Shown one piece after another: positions 46,082 through 57,474 of a stretch of 64,000 nt of DNA. The notes below the pieces were generated by a model. That model did not search any database. It was given only the letters and a program-made list of their open reading frames with translations, and was not told the origin of the DNA. Position 1 is the stretch's first letter. Every line of letters begins with the position of its first letter. Location of the stretch: assembly GCA_023213315.1 (NCBI GenBank), contig JAKCPI010002995.1, forward strand, positions 46,124 through 110,123. Reading direction: 5' to 3'. The translations under genes were made by a program, and so were the position numbers. The DNA comes from Euborellia annulipes (Eukaryota > Arthropoda > Insecta > Dermaptera > Anisolabididae).

Positions 46082-46639
46082 GTACTAAAACTCAAAGGTT
46101 GAGCGCCAATTATTGAAAAAATAAAAAATATCAATTAAAATTTACAAATTTTGGTGCCCATCGATCGCTTTTAGTTACACATTTTTTAATCAAAATTTTT
46201 CAAAAGCAGAAAAGATTTACTCTTTAGACTAGTAAATTTATAAAAGCATTATTTTAAAAATTGTTAATTAGAAGGAGAAAAGTTTGGTTCTAGAACAACC
46301 AACTGATGTTTTTGGTGTTTTACAAATTCTTCTCTCTTCAGACATTAATGTCAGTCTTGACACGTTGAGGTTAATCAGAGGAGTAACTTTCATCAGAATA
46401 ATACTGAGGTGGTTTACCATTTCCTTCCTCAGGAGGAGGCATCTCAAATAGAATTGGATAATTCTTCCATGATTTTACAAATTAGAATCCTAATAAATAT
46501 TTATTTAATCTAATGGTTTTATTTATACTCTAATAAAATTGACAGTGAATTAAATTATGCTTAGAATTTTTTTGTTCGAAATCTCTTTCTATTGGTGATT
46601 TTTCCGGCTTGTTCTACGAGGGAGGAGGAGTTTAGAATC

Positions 46640-46748
46640 TGGCAGACCGTCTGTGACTCACTCATTGGGATGCTTGCAGCATCCTGAATCGGTGGGTCCG
46701 GCGTGACTGCCAAGCCCTGATCCGAGTTCGAACCCCGGCTGCTTTTTT
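46640..46748 (+). mobile_element. tRNA-like sequence with Pol III terminator
   Basis: GAGTTCGAACCCCGG is a good B box and the six T's at 46743-46748 would stop polymerase III. A plausible short GCAGC/GCTGC closing stem exists, but a full cloverleaf cannot be drawn, so a SINE head or pseudogene is likelier than a tRNA. Confidence 0.35.
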
Positions 46749-47692
46749 AATATTCCATACCCAACCAGGGTCAATCCCGACAAACAAAGCACCTATTAAA
46801 GATTAACGATTAGATTCTAGTCATTTAAATTAGAACCAACAGCAGTATACTGATTTTTATTTTTATTTCTTCAAGAATGCGGAAAATGTTATTGATTCAT
46901 CCAACTACACTTCCGTCATGGAATTGTTTATTAATTTTGTAGAATAGAACGTCAGAAATTTTTCTATTTAAAAATACATATATTGAATATTAATTTATAA
47001 AAGATAAAATTTTAATAAAATAATGTCTGGATGAGATTGGCAAGGCCAAGTCATGTCAGTGACCCTCCTCCCTCCTGACTTGGTTATAACACATGACAAT
47101 TTTCATGTATTCGCAGCAAGTCAACTCTGGTAAAAAAAAGAGAAAAAAAAATATAATATATCTGCCCCACGCTTTTGGCACGCTCGATGATTTTTACAGC
47201 ATCGGAAATCAACCTATGCATACATTCTCAGTTCGACAGAGGTCAAAGATATCATAATACACTTTTGAAAAAAAAAAAAAAAAAAAAAAAATTGTTTTTT
47301 ATTTTTGAGGTCCTTTCATTAATTATTCATCTTTCCACGATAAAAACAAAATAATATTTATAAACTTATCCGGGATTAAGATGTAATAATTTACCCCCAT
47401 ACAGCCTTCAAGTGGTTCTAGGAAAAAACGCCCCCTCGGAAGAAATTTCCCAGAATAAAATCCTCCAAGTTACTTTTCAAAATCTTTCAAAAATTTAATA
47501 AAACAAAACGGCCAAAAATCTTTTCCTTACATTTAGGGGAGACATATCACCGAAAATAAATATTTATTCTTAAACGATTGTTATAATTAATTAATTAGAT
47601 TCTCATTAAATATGCAAGCCTATTTGTAAATAGCATACATTATTATTATACATGTATTGTGTCCCTTTGACTAACTTAGTCAATATTGATAG

Positions 47693-47729
47693 ATTGAAGA
47701 TGAGAAAATAAATTTCTCGCGAAACGCCT
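47693..47729 (+). ncRNA. Hammerhead-ribozyme-like core with strong stem II
   Basis: TTGAAGA, GAGAAA and TTTCTC as a 6-bp stem II, then CGAAACGCC. The first core base is T instead of C, which would be expected to weaken activity. Confidence 0.4.
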
Positions 47730-47882
47730 CGATAAATTGTTAAAAATCGGAGGCTTTTATTTTTAGCTGCTCTTGCTCCTTTTCCTGTCCACATCCACTG
47801 ACTCATTGGTTTATTAGAATTTAGCTCATATGAACTTAGATATTATTCAGATCTTCGAAATTTTAAATAAATACATAAGAGT

Positions 47883-47911
47883 TTCGGTCTTACAAAAAGC
47901 CATCATCAGCC
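47883..47911 (-). ncRNA. Hammerhead-ribozyme-like core
   Basis: Minus strand: perfect CTGATGA box, then TGGCTTTTTGTAAGACC, then GAAAC. Stem II can pair only about two bases plus wobble. Confidence 0.35.
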
Positions 47912-48375
47912 TCAAATACATTTAAAAAATTACATGAAAAACAGTATCGTCAAATTCTGTTAAAAATTTTTTGAATATCATTTTATTTAAAATATTTTTT
48001 TATAATACTAGCTCTTCGGAGGGCTGTCACCCAGTCAGGAGACAGTATGTCAAAGTTCAAAGATTTATATTAAAAATATTAAAAAATTTTACCCACCATT
48101 TTGAAATTATTCGAAATACAAGGGTGTCATGTTCCATATATTGCACTGTCTTACATACATACAGTAAGTAGATAAAATTTCAAAGCTTTACTAGAAATGA
48201 TCGTATTTCGATTGAAGTTTCGCAAAACATCTAAAACAAGTTAATCAAGAAGAAAATTAATTAAAATATAATAAATTCAATATTTAATGTAAATTAACAG
48301 AAATATATTTACATATGTTCGAAATCTTTGAAGTATATATTTACAATCAAAAATTCTCATATACAACGCACTCAC

Positions 48376-48560
48376 CTCGCCTCTATTAGTTCGACGTCCC
48401 ATGAAGATGGCTGAGAGTTAACGGTGTCCAGGTTTCTCATAATAAATCCCGAAATCCATGTTAAAAAAATCCTGAGAGCGTGCGAGGCTCTCTTTTCCTC
48501 CAGGATAACCCGACATTGAAAACATGACAGACAGTCGACAGAGACAAGAGAGAACTTCCA
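48376..48560 (-). promoter_or_regulatory. Possible first exon of an unseen minus-strand gene
   Basis: On the minus strand this GC-richer stretch ends in a consensus donor, GGCGAG|GTGAGTGC, at 48376. A short upstream frame of 35 codons (starts MFSMSGYPGG, ends in a stop) precedes a later ATG that would give MGRRTNRGE up to the donor. No matching coding exon was found downstream, so this is a candidate leader exon only. Confidence 0.22.
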
Positions 48561-48959
48561 TTTTAAAGAACATCGCCCGAATTTTGATTAAGAAAAACCC
48601 TATAACAATTTTGTTAACGTTCTTTTGAATGTATTTTAAATTTCAAGCCCCGGGATGGAGTTAGCGGCGTAAAAGAATTCTGAGAGCGGAAGGAGAAAAC
48701 TCCCTTAAATTCATTCGCGAAAATGAGTAACTCTAGGCTCTTTCTAGAGTTCCCCAAAGGCGCCGATGGCTTGAAGCGAGTGTCCCCTTACCTAAATACG
48801 TCACTGAATGGTGCAACTTCTTTTCCATTGCAACTCCCAATGATCATGACATTTATTGAGGCATCTTCAGGCGAAAGAAGTTGCAATAGCTGGTAGAATA
48901 GGTCTATCTGGGTTAATTTAAATATATTTTTTAAATCCCTTATACTAGAGGATGATTGT

Positions 48960-49975
48960 TTAAATCTGGTGTGATTACTGCCCCAGAATTTTTCTCTAAG
49001 TTTTTTTTTTTAATAATAATTTTTGATAGTAGGATAATAAAAAAAAAAACCTTCGGTAATCAAAAGTTGTGTCCTGTGCTTGTCACACCAGATTTTTTTG
49101 TGTCGAGATATATTTAGTTTTCGACAGTATGGTACATTTGAATTCAAGATGTGAAATTTTTAAGTATGGGAAAATATTTATATTTTGTTACCATGACATT
49201 TCTCCTAACTTTCCTATGAAGTACAAGAGTGCCCCCGGGTGTGGCGTAGTAGGTAGAGTGCCTACCTCCTATACCAAACGTCGCGGGTTCGGACCCAGGC
49301 AGTCCGATGATTTTATTTAAGCCATTTGGATACCAGATGGCTTAAATAGAAATGCCTGAACCTACAATTTATATATTACTTACAACGGTTATCGTCAAAG
49401 TCTTAAATGGCCTAAGTTGCCGAAAAGACTGTGTGAATGTGTGTGTGAGTGTGAGTGTGAATGAGAAAAAAGTGTGAATGTGTTTTTATAAAAAAAAAAG
49501 TACAAGAGTAAAGTGGTCATCAAAAGATTTCAATGGCAAAAGGAGAATATACATTTTAAAAAGCATGTAAAAAATAAATGATTTTTGAATTTTAATCAAA
49601 ATCGTTTTAGCGAATTTTGAGAAAATCTAAAAAAACTAAAAAACTACATCAGTAAAGTACTAGTACTTTTTAGCCAATTTTAATTAAAAGCTTATTTTCA
49701 CGCCCCAGGGGGGTGTCTAACTTAAATATAAAATTGCAACCTCGGAGCTCAATTCCTTCATTCTTGAAATTGAATCCAGACAGACAGACACACAGACAAA
49801 CAGACCATTTCTTTTTTGGATTCAGGGGATCTCATAACGTGTATATCCATCAAAATCTCTACCAGCTATTGCACTCATATCGAATTTTTGACATAAATCC
49901 AATACTTTCTCTCTATATATAGTCCTATATTACATATAGGCTATACATAGGTAAGAGAAAGTAAAAAGGTGTTAG
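48960..49975 (-). repeat. Repeat B copy with full SINE
   Basis: Hairpin words at 48965-49095, inner part, SINE at 49230-49498, CAGACAGACAGACACACAGA, ending GGTAAGAGAAAGTAAAAAGG. Confidence 0.8.
49230..49498 (+). mobile_element. tRNA-derived SINE, full length
   Basis: Head GCCCCCGGGTGTGGCGTAGT, B box GGGTTCGGACCC, middle, TGTGAG repeats and poly-A, with duplication AGTACAAGAG (49220-49229, 49499-49508) inside Repeat B. Confidence 0.92.
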
Positions 49976-50386
49976 ATCTCTTCTTTGAATAATTCATTTT
50001 GGTTTGTAAAAAATTACTAACATTAAATATGACGTCGCTATATATAAAGGTTGGTCTGGACAGGGTAGGGAGATTGAAAACAAAAATTCACTAGTATTCA
50101 CTTAAAATTTTTATTAGTATTTTAAACACAACTCTGAATTTTTATAGATAGAATAAATTATCAATTTATAAAAATTATCTCAATCTAGACACCTCAAGAT
50201 GACATCAGCAGGGGATTATTTATTTTATTTAAAGGCAAATTTTTTTTTTTTTCTTTTCATGTATGAACAGAGGAAGGAGACGCCTGTTCATGAAATTAAT
50301 TAATGGATATCAATGTGGAGTAAAAAAATAATTTTCTTAAATAATCGGCACCCCCTTGCACAGCTTTTACACTTAAAAATATTTCA

Positions 50387-52320
50387 TATATGGGTGATTC
50401 TTTTACAAACCGAACACTTTCTGACCGACATGTTTTTGATTTGGATGAAATTTTTTTTACGGGTTCTATAACGAATAAAAAGATAGCCATCCGCGAGGAT
50501 TTTCTTTTTTCTTTAATATTTTGGGAAATATCGAGGGTCGAAAATGTGAAAATTTGATGATTTTCTGCTTAGACGCTCGCTTTTAAAAATTCATAACTCT
50601 GGTTCTATTTGAGCTAGAAAAAAACTTTTTTTACCATTTTAAAGCTAAAAAGAGTGAACTTTAAGAAAAAAATTGTTCCACCAAAATTTATTAAAGATTT
50701 CACATTGTTATCAACAATTGAAATCTTTAAATCGATTTTTAACAATGGGGCCCCAAATGTATTGCATTTTTATTATAACCATCGCATTCTACGTCGAATT
50801 TTATACCGATAACGGTTTTTTAATCGATGGAGAATCAATTAGTACTATTGAAAAATAATCCCGCCAAGTGCTCTCATGCGGTAAAATGACGTCATATCAA
50901 AAATAAGAAAAAAAAGTCCGGGGGCATTGAACCACTCTTTCCAAAACTATATTTAGATTTAATGTAGCTTTTATGGTCAAGTAGCTATCCGTTGCACAAG
51001 TAGGGCTATTTTTCGATATTTTTTTGCCTAAAAAATGAGGTTTTTCGAGAAAAAAACCAATTTTGGAGTTAATTACTCGGGATTTTTTTACTTATTCTAT
51101 TAGAGGTTTTCTTTCTGCACCAAATGACATCCCATTTAGTCTGATCTGATTAGCCGTTCGGAATCTACAGGGGTTTAAACTTTCAAATTAGAATTTACCG
51201 CAGCGCGGTAAAATAAAATGATAGGAAAAAAATAAATGGTGAAATCTTTAGCTGAAAACTCATTCTTTCTAACCGTATATTTCCCATAATTATACCTCTT
51301 AAGACAGAAGAGTTATTCAAGCCGATAAACTTTTTCGTGCATGCCCTAGGGTAAGAAAAAAATCTTTGCACGGAAAAGTTTATCGGCTTGAATAACTCCT
51401 CTGTCTTAAGAGGTATAATTATGGGGAATATACGGTTAGAAAGAATGAGTTTTCAGCTAAAGATTTTACCATTTATTTTTTTCCTATCATTTTATTTTAC
51501 CGGGCTGCGGTAAATTCTAATTTGAAAGTTTAAACCCCTGTAGATTCCGAACGGCTAATCAGATCAGACTAAATGGGATGTCATTTGGTGCAGAAAGATA
51601 ACCTCTAATAGAATAAGTAAAAAATCCTGAGTAATTAACTCCAAAATTAGTTTTTTTCTCGAAAAACCTCATTTTTTAGGCAAAAAAAATATCGAAAAAT
51701 AGCCCTACTTGTGCAACGGATAGCTACTTGACCATAAAAGCTACATTAAATCTAAATATAGTTTTGGAAAGAGTGGTTCAATGCCCCCGGACTTTTTTTT
51801 CTTATTTTTGATATGACGTCATTTTACCGCATGAGAGCACTTGGCGGGATTATTTTTCAATAGTACTAATTGATTCTCCATCGATTAAAAAACCGTTATC
51901 GGTATAAAATTCGACGTAGAATGCGATGGTTATAATAAAAATGCAATACATTTGGGGCCCCATTGTTAAAAATCGATTTAAAGATTTCAATTGTTGATAA
52001 CAATGTGAAATCTTTAATAAATTTTGGTGGAACAATTTTTTTTCTTAAAGTTCACTCTTTTAGCTTTAAAATGGTAAAAAAGTTTTTTTCTAGCTCAAAT
52101 AGAACCAGAGTTATGAATTTTTAAAAGTGAGCGTCTAAGCAGAAAATCATCAAATTTTCACATTTTCGACCCTCGATATTTCCCAAAATATTAAAGAAAA
52201 AAGAAAATCCTCGCGGATGGCTATCTTTTTTTTCGTTATAGAACCCGTAAAAAAAATTTCATCCAAATCAAAAACATGTCGGTCAGAAAGTGTTCGGTTT
52301 GTAAAAGAATCACCCATATA
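50387..52320. repeat. 1.93-kb near-perfect palindrome
   Basis: Arms of about 950 bp (50387 to about 51335 and about 51372 to 52320) are reverse complements with only scattered differences; the spacer is about 35 bp. Ends are TATATGGGTGATTC, compatible with a TA-duplicating (Tc1/mariner-type) fold-back element. Each arm has the same 61-codon frame (50673-50858 + and 52035-51850 -), starting MFHQNLLKISHC. No transposase motif is visible. Confidence 0.9.
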
Positions 52321-52334
52321 AGGTAAGAGAAAGT

Positions 52335-53034
52335 AAAATTATTTAAAATCTTATACTTGTTGAGATTACTTGTCTATAATTTAAAGCAGATGAAGGGCTG
52401 ATTTTAGACAGAAAAAGCTTGATGAGGTTTTTCTTTTTTATTGGAAAACTTAAATCTGGTCGACCAATAGCGCATGTATTTGGTTTCGGTTTATAAAAAC
52501 CATCTTCAAGGCCTAAAAGAAAATTCGTAAAACACATCAATCATTCCACAAGAGGCAAGTTTTGTTTCCAGATATTAATTACACATATTAAAAAAAATTT
52601 TTTTTACATATATGCATGTTGAAATTGACAGGGGATGAAACTTATACATGATGATTTGAATCTATTTTGTTAAATAGATCTTTTTGTACCGAAAATTAAC
52701 AAAATAGATTCAAATCATCATCTCTAAGTTTCATCCCCTGTCAATTTCAACATGCATATATGTAAAAAAAATTTTTTTTTAATATGTGTAATTAATATCT
52801 GGAAACAAAACTTGCCTCTTGTGGAATGAGATGTGTTTTTCGAATTTTCTTTTAGGCCTTGAAGATGGTTTTTATAAACCGAAACCAAATACATGCGCTA
52901 TTGGTCGACCAGATTTAAGTTTTCCAATAAAAAAGAAAAAACCTCATCAAGCTTTTTCTGTCTAAAATCAGCCCTTCATCTGCTTTAAATTATAGACAAG
53001 TAATCTCAACAAGTATAAGATTTTAAATAATTTT
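52335..53034. repeat. 0.7-kb palindrome built from Penelope-like ends
   Basis: Arms of about 335 bp meet at about 52684; both carry a hammerhead-like core CTTGAAGATGG...AAACCGAAACC (52483-52510 minus, 52858-52886 plus). It follows directly on the previous palindrome, separated by the Repeat B end word GGTAAGAGAAAGTAA. Confidence 0.8.
52858..52886 (+). ncRNA. Hammerhead-ribozyme-like core in the 0.7-kb palindrome
   Basis: CTTGAAGA, GGTTT and AAACC as a 5-bp stem II, then CGAAACC. A mirror copy lies at 52483-52510 on the minus strand. The first box is TTGAAGA, one base off consensus. Confidence 0.4.
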
Positions 53035-53123
53035 CTTGTCTAGTTTCGTAACAATAATTAAAAAAATTAATTAAAAATCTTTTTTATCTAATTTTTCCCT
53101 AACACTTCTTGACTATACAGATA

Positions 53124-53382
53124 CAGAGGAACCTCGCTTAACGAGCATAATTCGCTTCAGAATCATACTCGTAAATCGAAACACTCATTATGCGAAACAA
53201 TAGCATTCTCCCATAGAGGTGCCCACCTCCCTCCCATGACACAGACTCATGTAACATGCGCACAATCCGGGACTCCTATCTCCTAGCCACTCGTTACGCG
53301 AAACGTCGCTCGTTAAGTAAGTTATTCTTTTACAATTTGTTTTGCTCCTTATGCGAATTACTCGTTAAGCGAGATTTTACTG
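53124..53382 (+). mobile_element. pogo/Tigger-like MITE (259 bp)
   Basis: Ends CAGAGGAACCTCGCTTAACG and CAGTAAAATCTCGCTTAACG, flanked by TA (53122-53123, 53383-53384). TTACGCGAAACG and CGTTAAG words repeat inside. Confidence 0.88.
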
Positions 53383-53993
53383 TATAAATAATTTGGAAGT
53401 TGAAGAATTTATCTAAAATGAAAAATTTCTATTCTCCATATTACTTTACTTGAATGAATTGTTTTTATTGAAAAAATATTCTTTTTTTTTCAAAATTCCT
53501 CAATATTATTAAATTTAGTCACATAAAAGAGAAAAAATTAAAATATTCCATAAAATTGCGCAGTGTTATTTAAATCAATTCGCAGAGAAGGAGTATTTGG
53601 ATGCTTAACGACATTGGAATTAACATGCGCCCCAAGGGCGAGACGAGGCGACTCTGAATTATGGACTGTCAAATACTCGTACAAATTGTGACCAAACAGG
53701 TGGTTAACATGTCATTCAAATTTGGAAGGAATTCGGTCGATCCTTGAGTTTTGATAATGATCTACTCACTGTATGCAAATGTTTAAAATTCAAGATGGAG
53801 ATTATTTTATCTAAATCTATCTAACATCATGTTATCTTGATTTAATTCCTTTTCTACAATAATATTTCATTCTAAAAAAAAAAAAAGAAGAGAAGAGAAT
53901 TTCACATTTCACTCATGTTCTTGTAAGTTTCTTAGAAGGAATGAAATATTTGAATTTATTTAAGTAAGGTATATGGGCATTATCCCCTACTAG

Positions 53994-54776
53994 CAGGCCC
54001 GGATCTAGGGGGGGGCGGGCAGTAGGGACATGTGCCCCGGGCCGCACATATCAGGGGGATGCAAAATAGGAAGTGGTTCACAAAAACAAATTGAAATTAA
54101 CAGGTGCGGATTTAGGCATTTGCCTCCTCCAGGCAGTAGCATTTTTTGCCGCCCCCTCCCCTTCAACCACCCCAACACTGAGAAATACCCTAACATGCCG
54201 GAGGACTTCTGATTACCTTTAACTGTTCAACATCAAAAACTTTTCAATTTGAAAAAATTGTATGTATGTAAATAAGCAGGTTTTTTTTTCCACAAATTTT
54301 AACGCCTCTTCGTATATACGACCCTGGAAATTAGTTATTGAGAAACGTTTGAAAAGTGAATATAACGCTAACAAAGGTATCCAATAAATTAACAAATTCT
54401 ACTTAACTACATGTAGGTATATTATGCATAATTTATAAATATATTCGTATTTCAAATTCCCCTCTCCCCTTCTAAGAAACAAGAATTACCATTATTGCCT
54501 CTGCCCTTCCTCTCAACGTTATCATCACTCACAGCCACCACTTCTTAATTGAATTACCATTAGCCTACTCGTGGTGGATATAGGTTAAGCCCGTGATGCC
54601 AAGACCTAGGGTGGCAAAATTTTAGACGCGAGAAAATTTTATACTCAAATTTAAAGAAAGATTAAAATTTTAAAATCAATTTGGCTTGTTAGTTACAGTG
54701 ACAGCGCGGGTGAAGGGAGGGAACGGCGGCAAATTAAATTTTGCCCCTCCTAACAATTCTCCTAGTTCCGGCCCTG
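53994..54776 (+). mobile_element. hAT-like element, CAGGGCCGGATCTAGG family, with internal insertions
   Basis: Ends match the 190-219 bp family members but the interior is longer (783 bp) and includes further GC-rich repeat sequence from about 54101 on. The flanks CCTACTAG and CCTGGTAG agree at 6 of 8 positions, an aged duplication. Confidence 0.65.
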
Positions 54777-55684
54777 CCTGGTAGTGTAGTGTGGGTAAAT
54801 AAAGAATTGAATTTGAGAGGCCAAGGGTAAAAGTGCACTGTATGGATGGCGGCTGCAGAAATAGTGGCCCAATGCAGTTAATTTGTATTGTCAAGCGCCA
54901 GCTACCGAGTTTTGAGAAAATTAACATTAAAGTTTTTTGTTTTCATTGGATTCTACAATATATAATTTTTTTTTTTGTCAATTGTGCAAGTAACAATAAA
55001 TATAAAATTTTTTAGGACATATTTCATAAAAAATACTCTTAATTATAGCATTTGAAACAATATTGACTGCTTAACTTAATTTTTATTTTGGTGCTTGACA
55101 CACTAATGCATAACAGGGTCCAATTATGTTCGTTTCTAGAAAATTTATCAAGCAATCAGAATTGTGGAGAATTTAATTATAAACAGTTTCCTATGGCCTT
55201 TGAAGTCTATAGGGCAAATACTAATGAAGTTATGAAAAGTTGACTATATTTTGAATATCGCAGAAAGTTAAAATTTTTTTTTATTTTAATACTAACATCA
55301 AAATTTGCTTTCTATTCAATGGTTCCGTTTTTGACGTCATTTTATATTAAATTATCTCGGCTATTTGCTTTCAAAAGAAAATTGAAATTACTTAGATTTA
55401 GTATCATTTATGGCAATTAATATGATAAGGACATTTTGTTTATCTCATTAGATGCACCTCGCGTGTGCCTATATAATAGCTATATAGACCTAATAATAGT
55501 ATAAAGTCAAAGTGAAAAATTGAGGTGTGTTCACTAATCGACCTTGACATACGTGATTTTAGTCATCATACATGTCATTCATTCATTTTTTTTAACTAAT
55601 AAAAATACAGCTATTATAAAGAATTAAAGGTATTTAAAAATACTAATGTAATAATTTTGGAAGCTCCTTAGAAAAGATCAGAAA

Positions 55685-55760
55685 TAATTTGGTATCCAAA
55701 TAATTTAAATAAATATTCGGATTGTTTGGGAACCGAACCCCCGCCCAATGGCTTTAACGC
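55685..55760 (-). mobile_element. SINE head remnant
   Basis: TTTGGTATCCAAATAATTTA and GGGAACCGAACCC match the reverse of the SINE middle and B box. The rest is missing. Confidence 0.6.
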
Positions 55761-55811
55761 TTACGGATGATTTCCAATTTATTTAATTTTATTTGCCTAA
55801 ATAAAAATTAA

Positions 55812-56131
55812 GTTGGGCTCGGGGTGTAATTTTGGAGATTAGCCAATTTTGAAGCAATCGACTCAATTTTTAATTAAATATTTAAAATGTCTACAACTAT
55901 AGAACTTTTTGATTTTCGAAAAAATAAATTTTTTAGATTAATCGCATTAAATAAAAGATATTTTAAAAAATTCGGTCTATATCTTATAGATATTAAATTA
56001 GTAATCATTGTGTTAAAAAATAATTAATTTTTACCCTTAATTAATTAGCTGGAATCTTTCAAATGAAATGGAATAAATCCCTAGAGGAACTCGGTACTGA
56101 ATCTTCTTCTAACGGCTTTTGGAGACCCACC
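55812..56131 (+). mobile_element. TTAA-type MITE, second copy (320 bp)
   Basis: Closely similar interior to 21274-21665 (GATTTTCGAAAAAATAAATT, ATTAATTAGCTG, AAATGAAATGGAATAAATCC), ends GTTGGGCTCGGGG and GGTGGGTCTCC, flanked by TTAA (55808-55811, 56132-56135). The ends are more decayed. Confidence 0.8.
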
Positions 56132-56139
56132 TTAATTCT

Positions 56140-57470
56140 AATAATTAGCTTATCGAATTTTATATTCTGCTTTTAATAATTTTTTTGCCCATTCTTTGCT
56201 TTTCGTTTTTATTAAATTAATTATTACCAGGTACATATCAATATTCTCTCTCTTTCTTTGATGATAGCTGGAGAATTCTGAGTACTATATTAGGCTCCAC
56301 CATGTACCGATTTCATTAAATAAATATTACATATCAATATTATTCTCTTTCCTTTTTCTTTTACATCACCACCTACTCACCTCATAATGATGTATAGTCA
56401 TTTGATAATTTAAGTAACTATTGTATTTTCCCTTTCTTATAATCAAGAATATAAAGGTCCATAGAATACACTATTTTAACTACAAAAACCTCTTTATTTT
56501 TCTTTTAAATTCAATTGAAACTTTGGTGTCGGCATATTTTTTTGCCGACACCAACCCTGATTAGGGCCCAAGAGATAAAATTTATTATCAACTATAGGAA
56601 TATGCTCCTAAGAAATAATTTTCCGACACCTTAGAATAAAATTATAAATAAAGATAATATAATTAAAATACTTTAAATACAGCTCTTTTTTAGTCTTCTT
56701 CTGAGGATGACATTACGAATTTAATACAAAATAAAACCAATTTATTTTCTCATTATCCTTGTCTTCAATATCTAACGTTGGAAATGATTAAATAAATGAA
56801 TGCTCAATACCTTTGATTGTGAATATATTTATGATATAATAAGACAATAAATCCTTTATTTAAAAAGAAATTGTAACATTTTTTTTAACACTACATCTGC
56901 ATTTGTTTCCAATACAATTGTCTACACTAAAACTTTTTTCATTAAATAAAAAGATCAATTACAAAAACCGATTTACTTTAGATCAAATAGAATTATTTAA
57001 TTTTTGTTGTTATTATGCATTATTTATTACAATTGATAAAATATAAATAAATGAGTCCATAGACCTCCCGATGAATAAATGTATTGTAATTTATTTAAAT
57101 ACTAATAATAATAATATTTTGTTAAAGGATGTTTCCTATACAATAGAAAAGTATCGAATGCCAATATCATCGAGATAATTTATTATGTTTAATATTTCGA
57201 GATGAATTATGGGAAGTGGCTGTCTGTCTGAATATTGCTAATTTTATGCCAAAATAAAAGAAGAGAACAAGGACGAGGAAGTAAATTTTGGCCAGGAGCC
57301 AGCCCGGACAAAATTAAGGGGTCATCCAGATGACAACGTCAATATGTCTGGGAAAAATTAGCAATTTCAAAAAAAAAAAAAAAAACAAAAAAAAACAAAT
57401 CCAATTATTAAACCAACTTTAAAAAATTTTGTAAAAATTAAAAATGAGTCAGGTTAAAAGAAGATATATT
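56140..57470. other. AT-rich spacer, no gene seen
   Basis: No clear repeat ends or exons. Frames are short and of random composition. Confidence 0.55.
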
Positions 57471-57474
57471 TTTT

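Larger units (their letters stand above)
47640..47960. mobile_element. Penelope-like fragment, two facing halves
   Basis: GATTGAAGATGAG...CTCGCGAAACGCC at 47691-47728 (plus) faces GAGTTTCGGTC...CATCATCAGCC at 47881-47913 (minus). Between them lies AAAATCGGAGGCTTTTATTT and CTGCTCTTGCTCCTTTTCC, shared with the other fragments. Confidence 0.5.

Noticed and set aside
46640..46748. Working tRNA gene
   Set aside because: B box and T-run are present, but a complete cloverleaf of normal length could not be drawn.
50673..52035. Mirrored 61-residue peptide as a real gene pair
   Set aside because: Identity of the two frames follows from the palindrome. There is no promoter, signal peptide or conserved motif to support translation; kept only as part of the palindrome.
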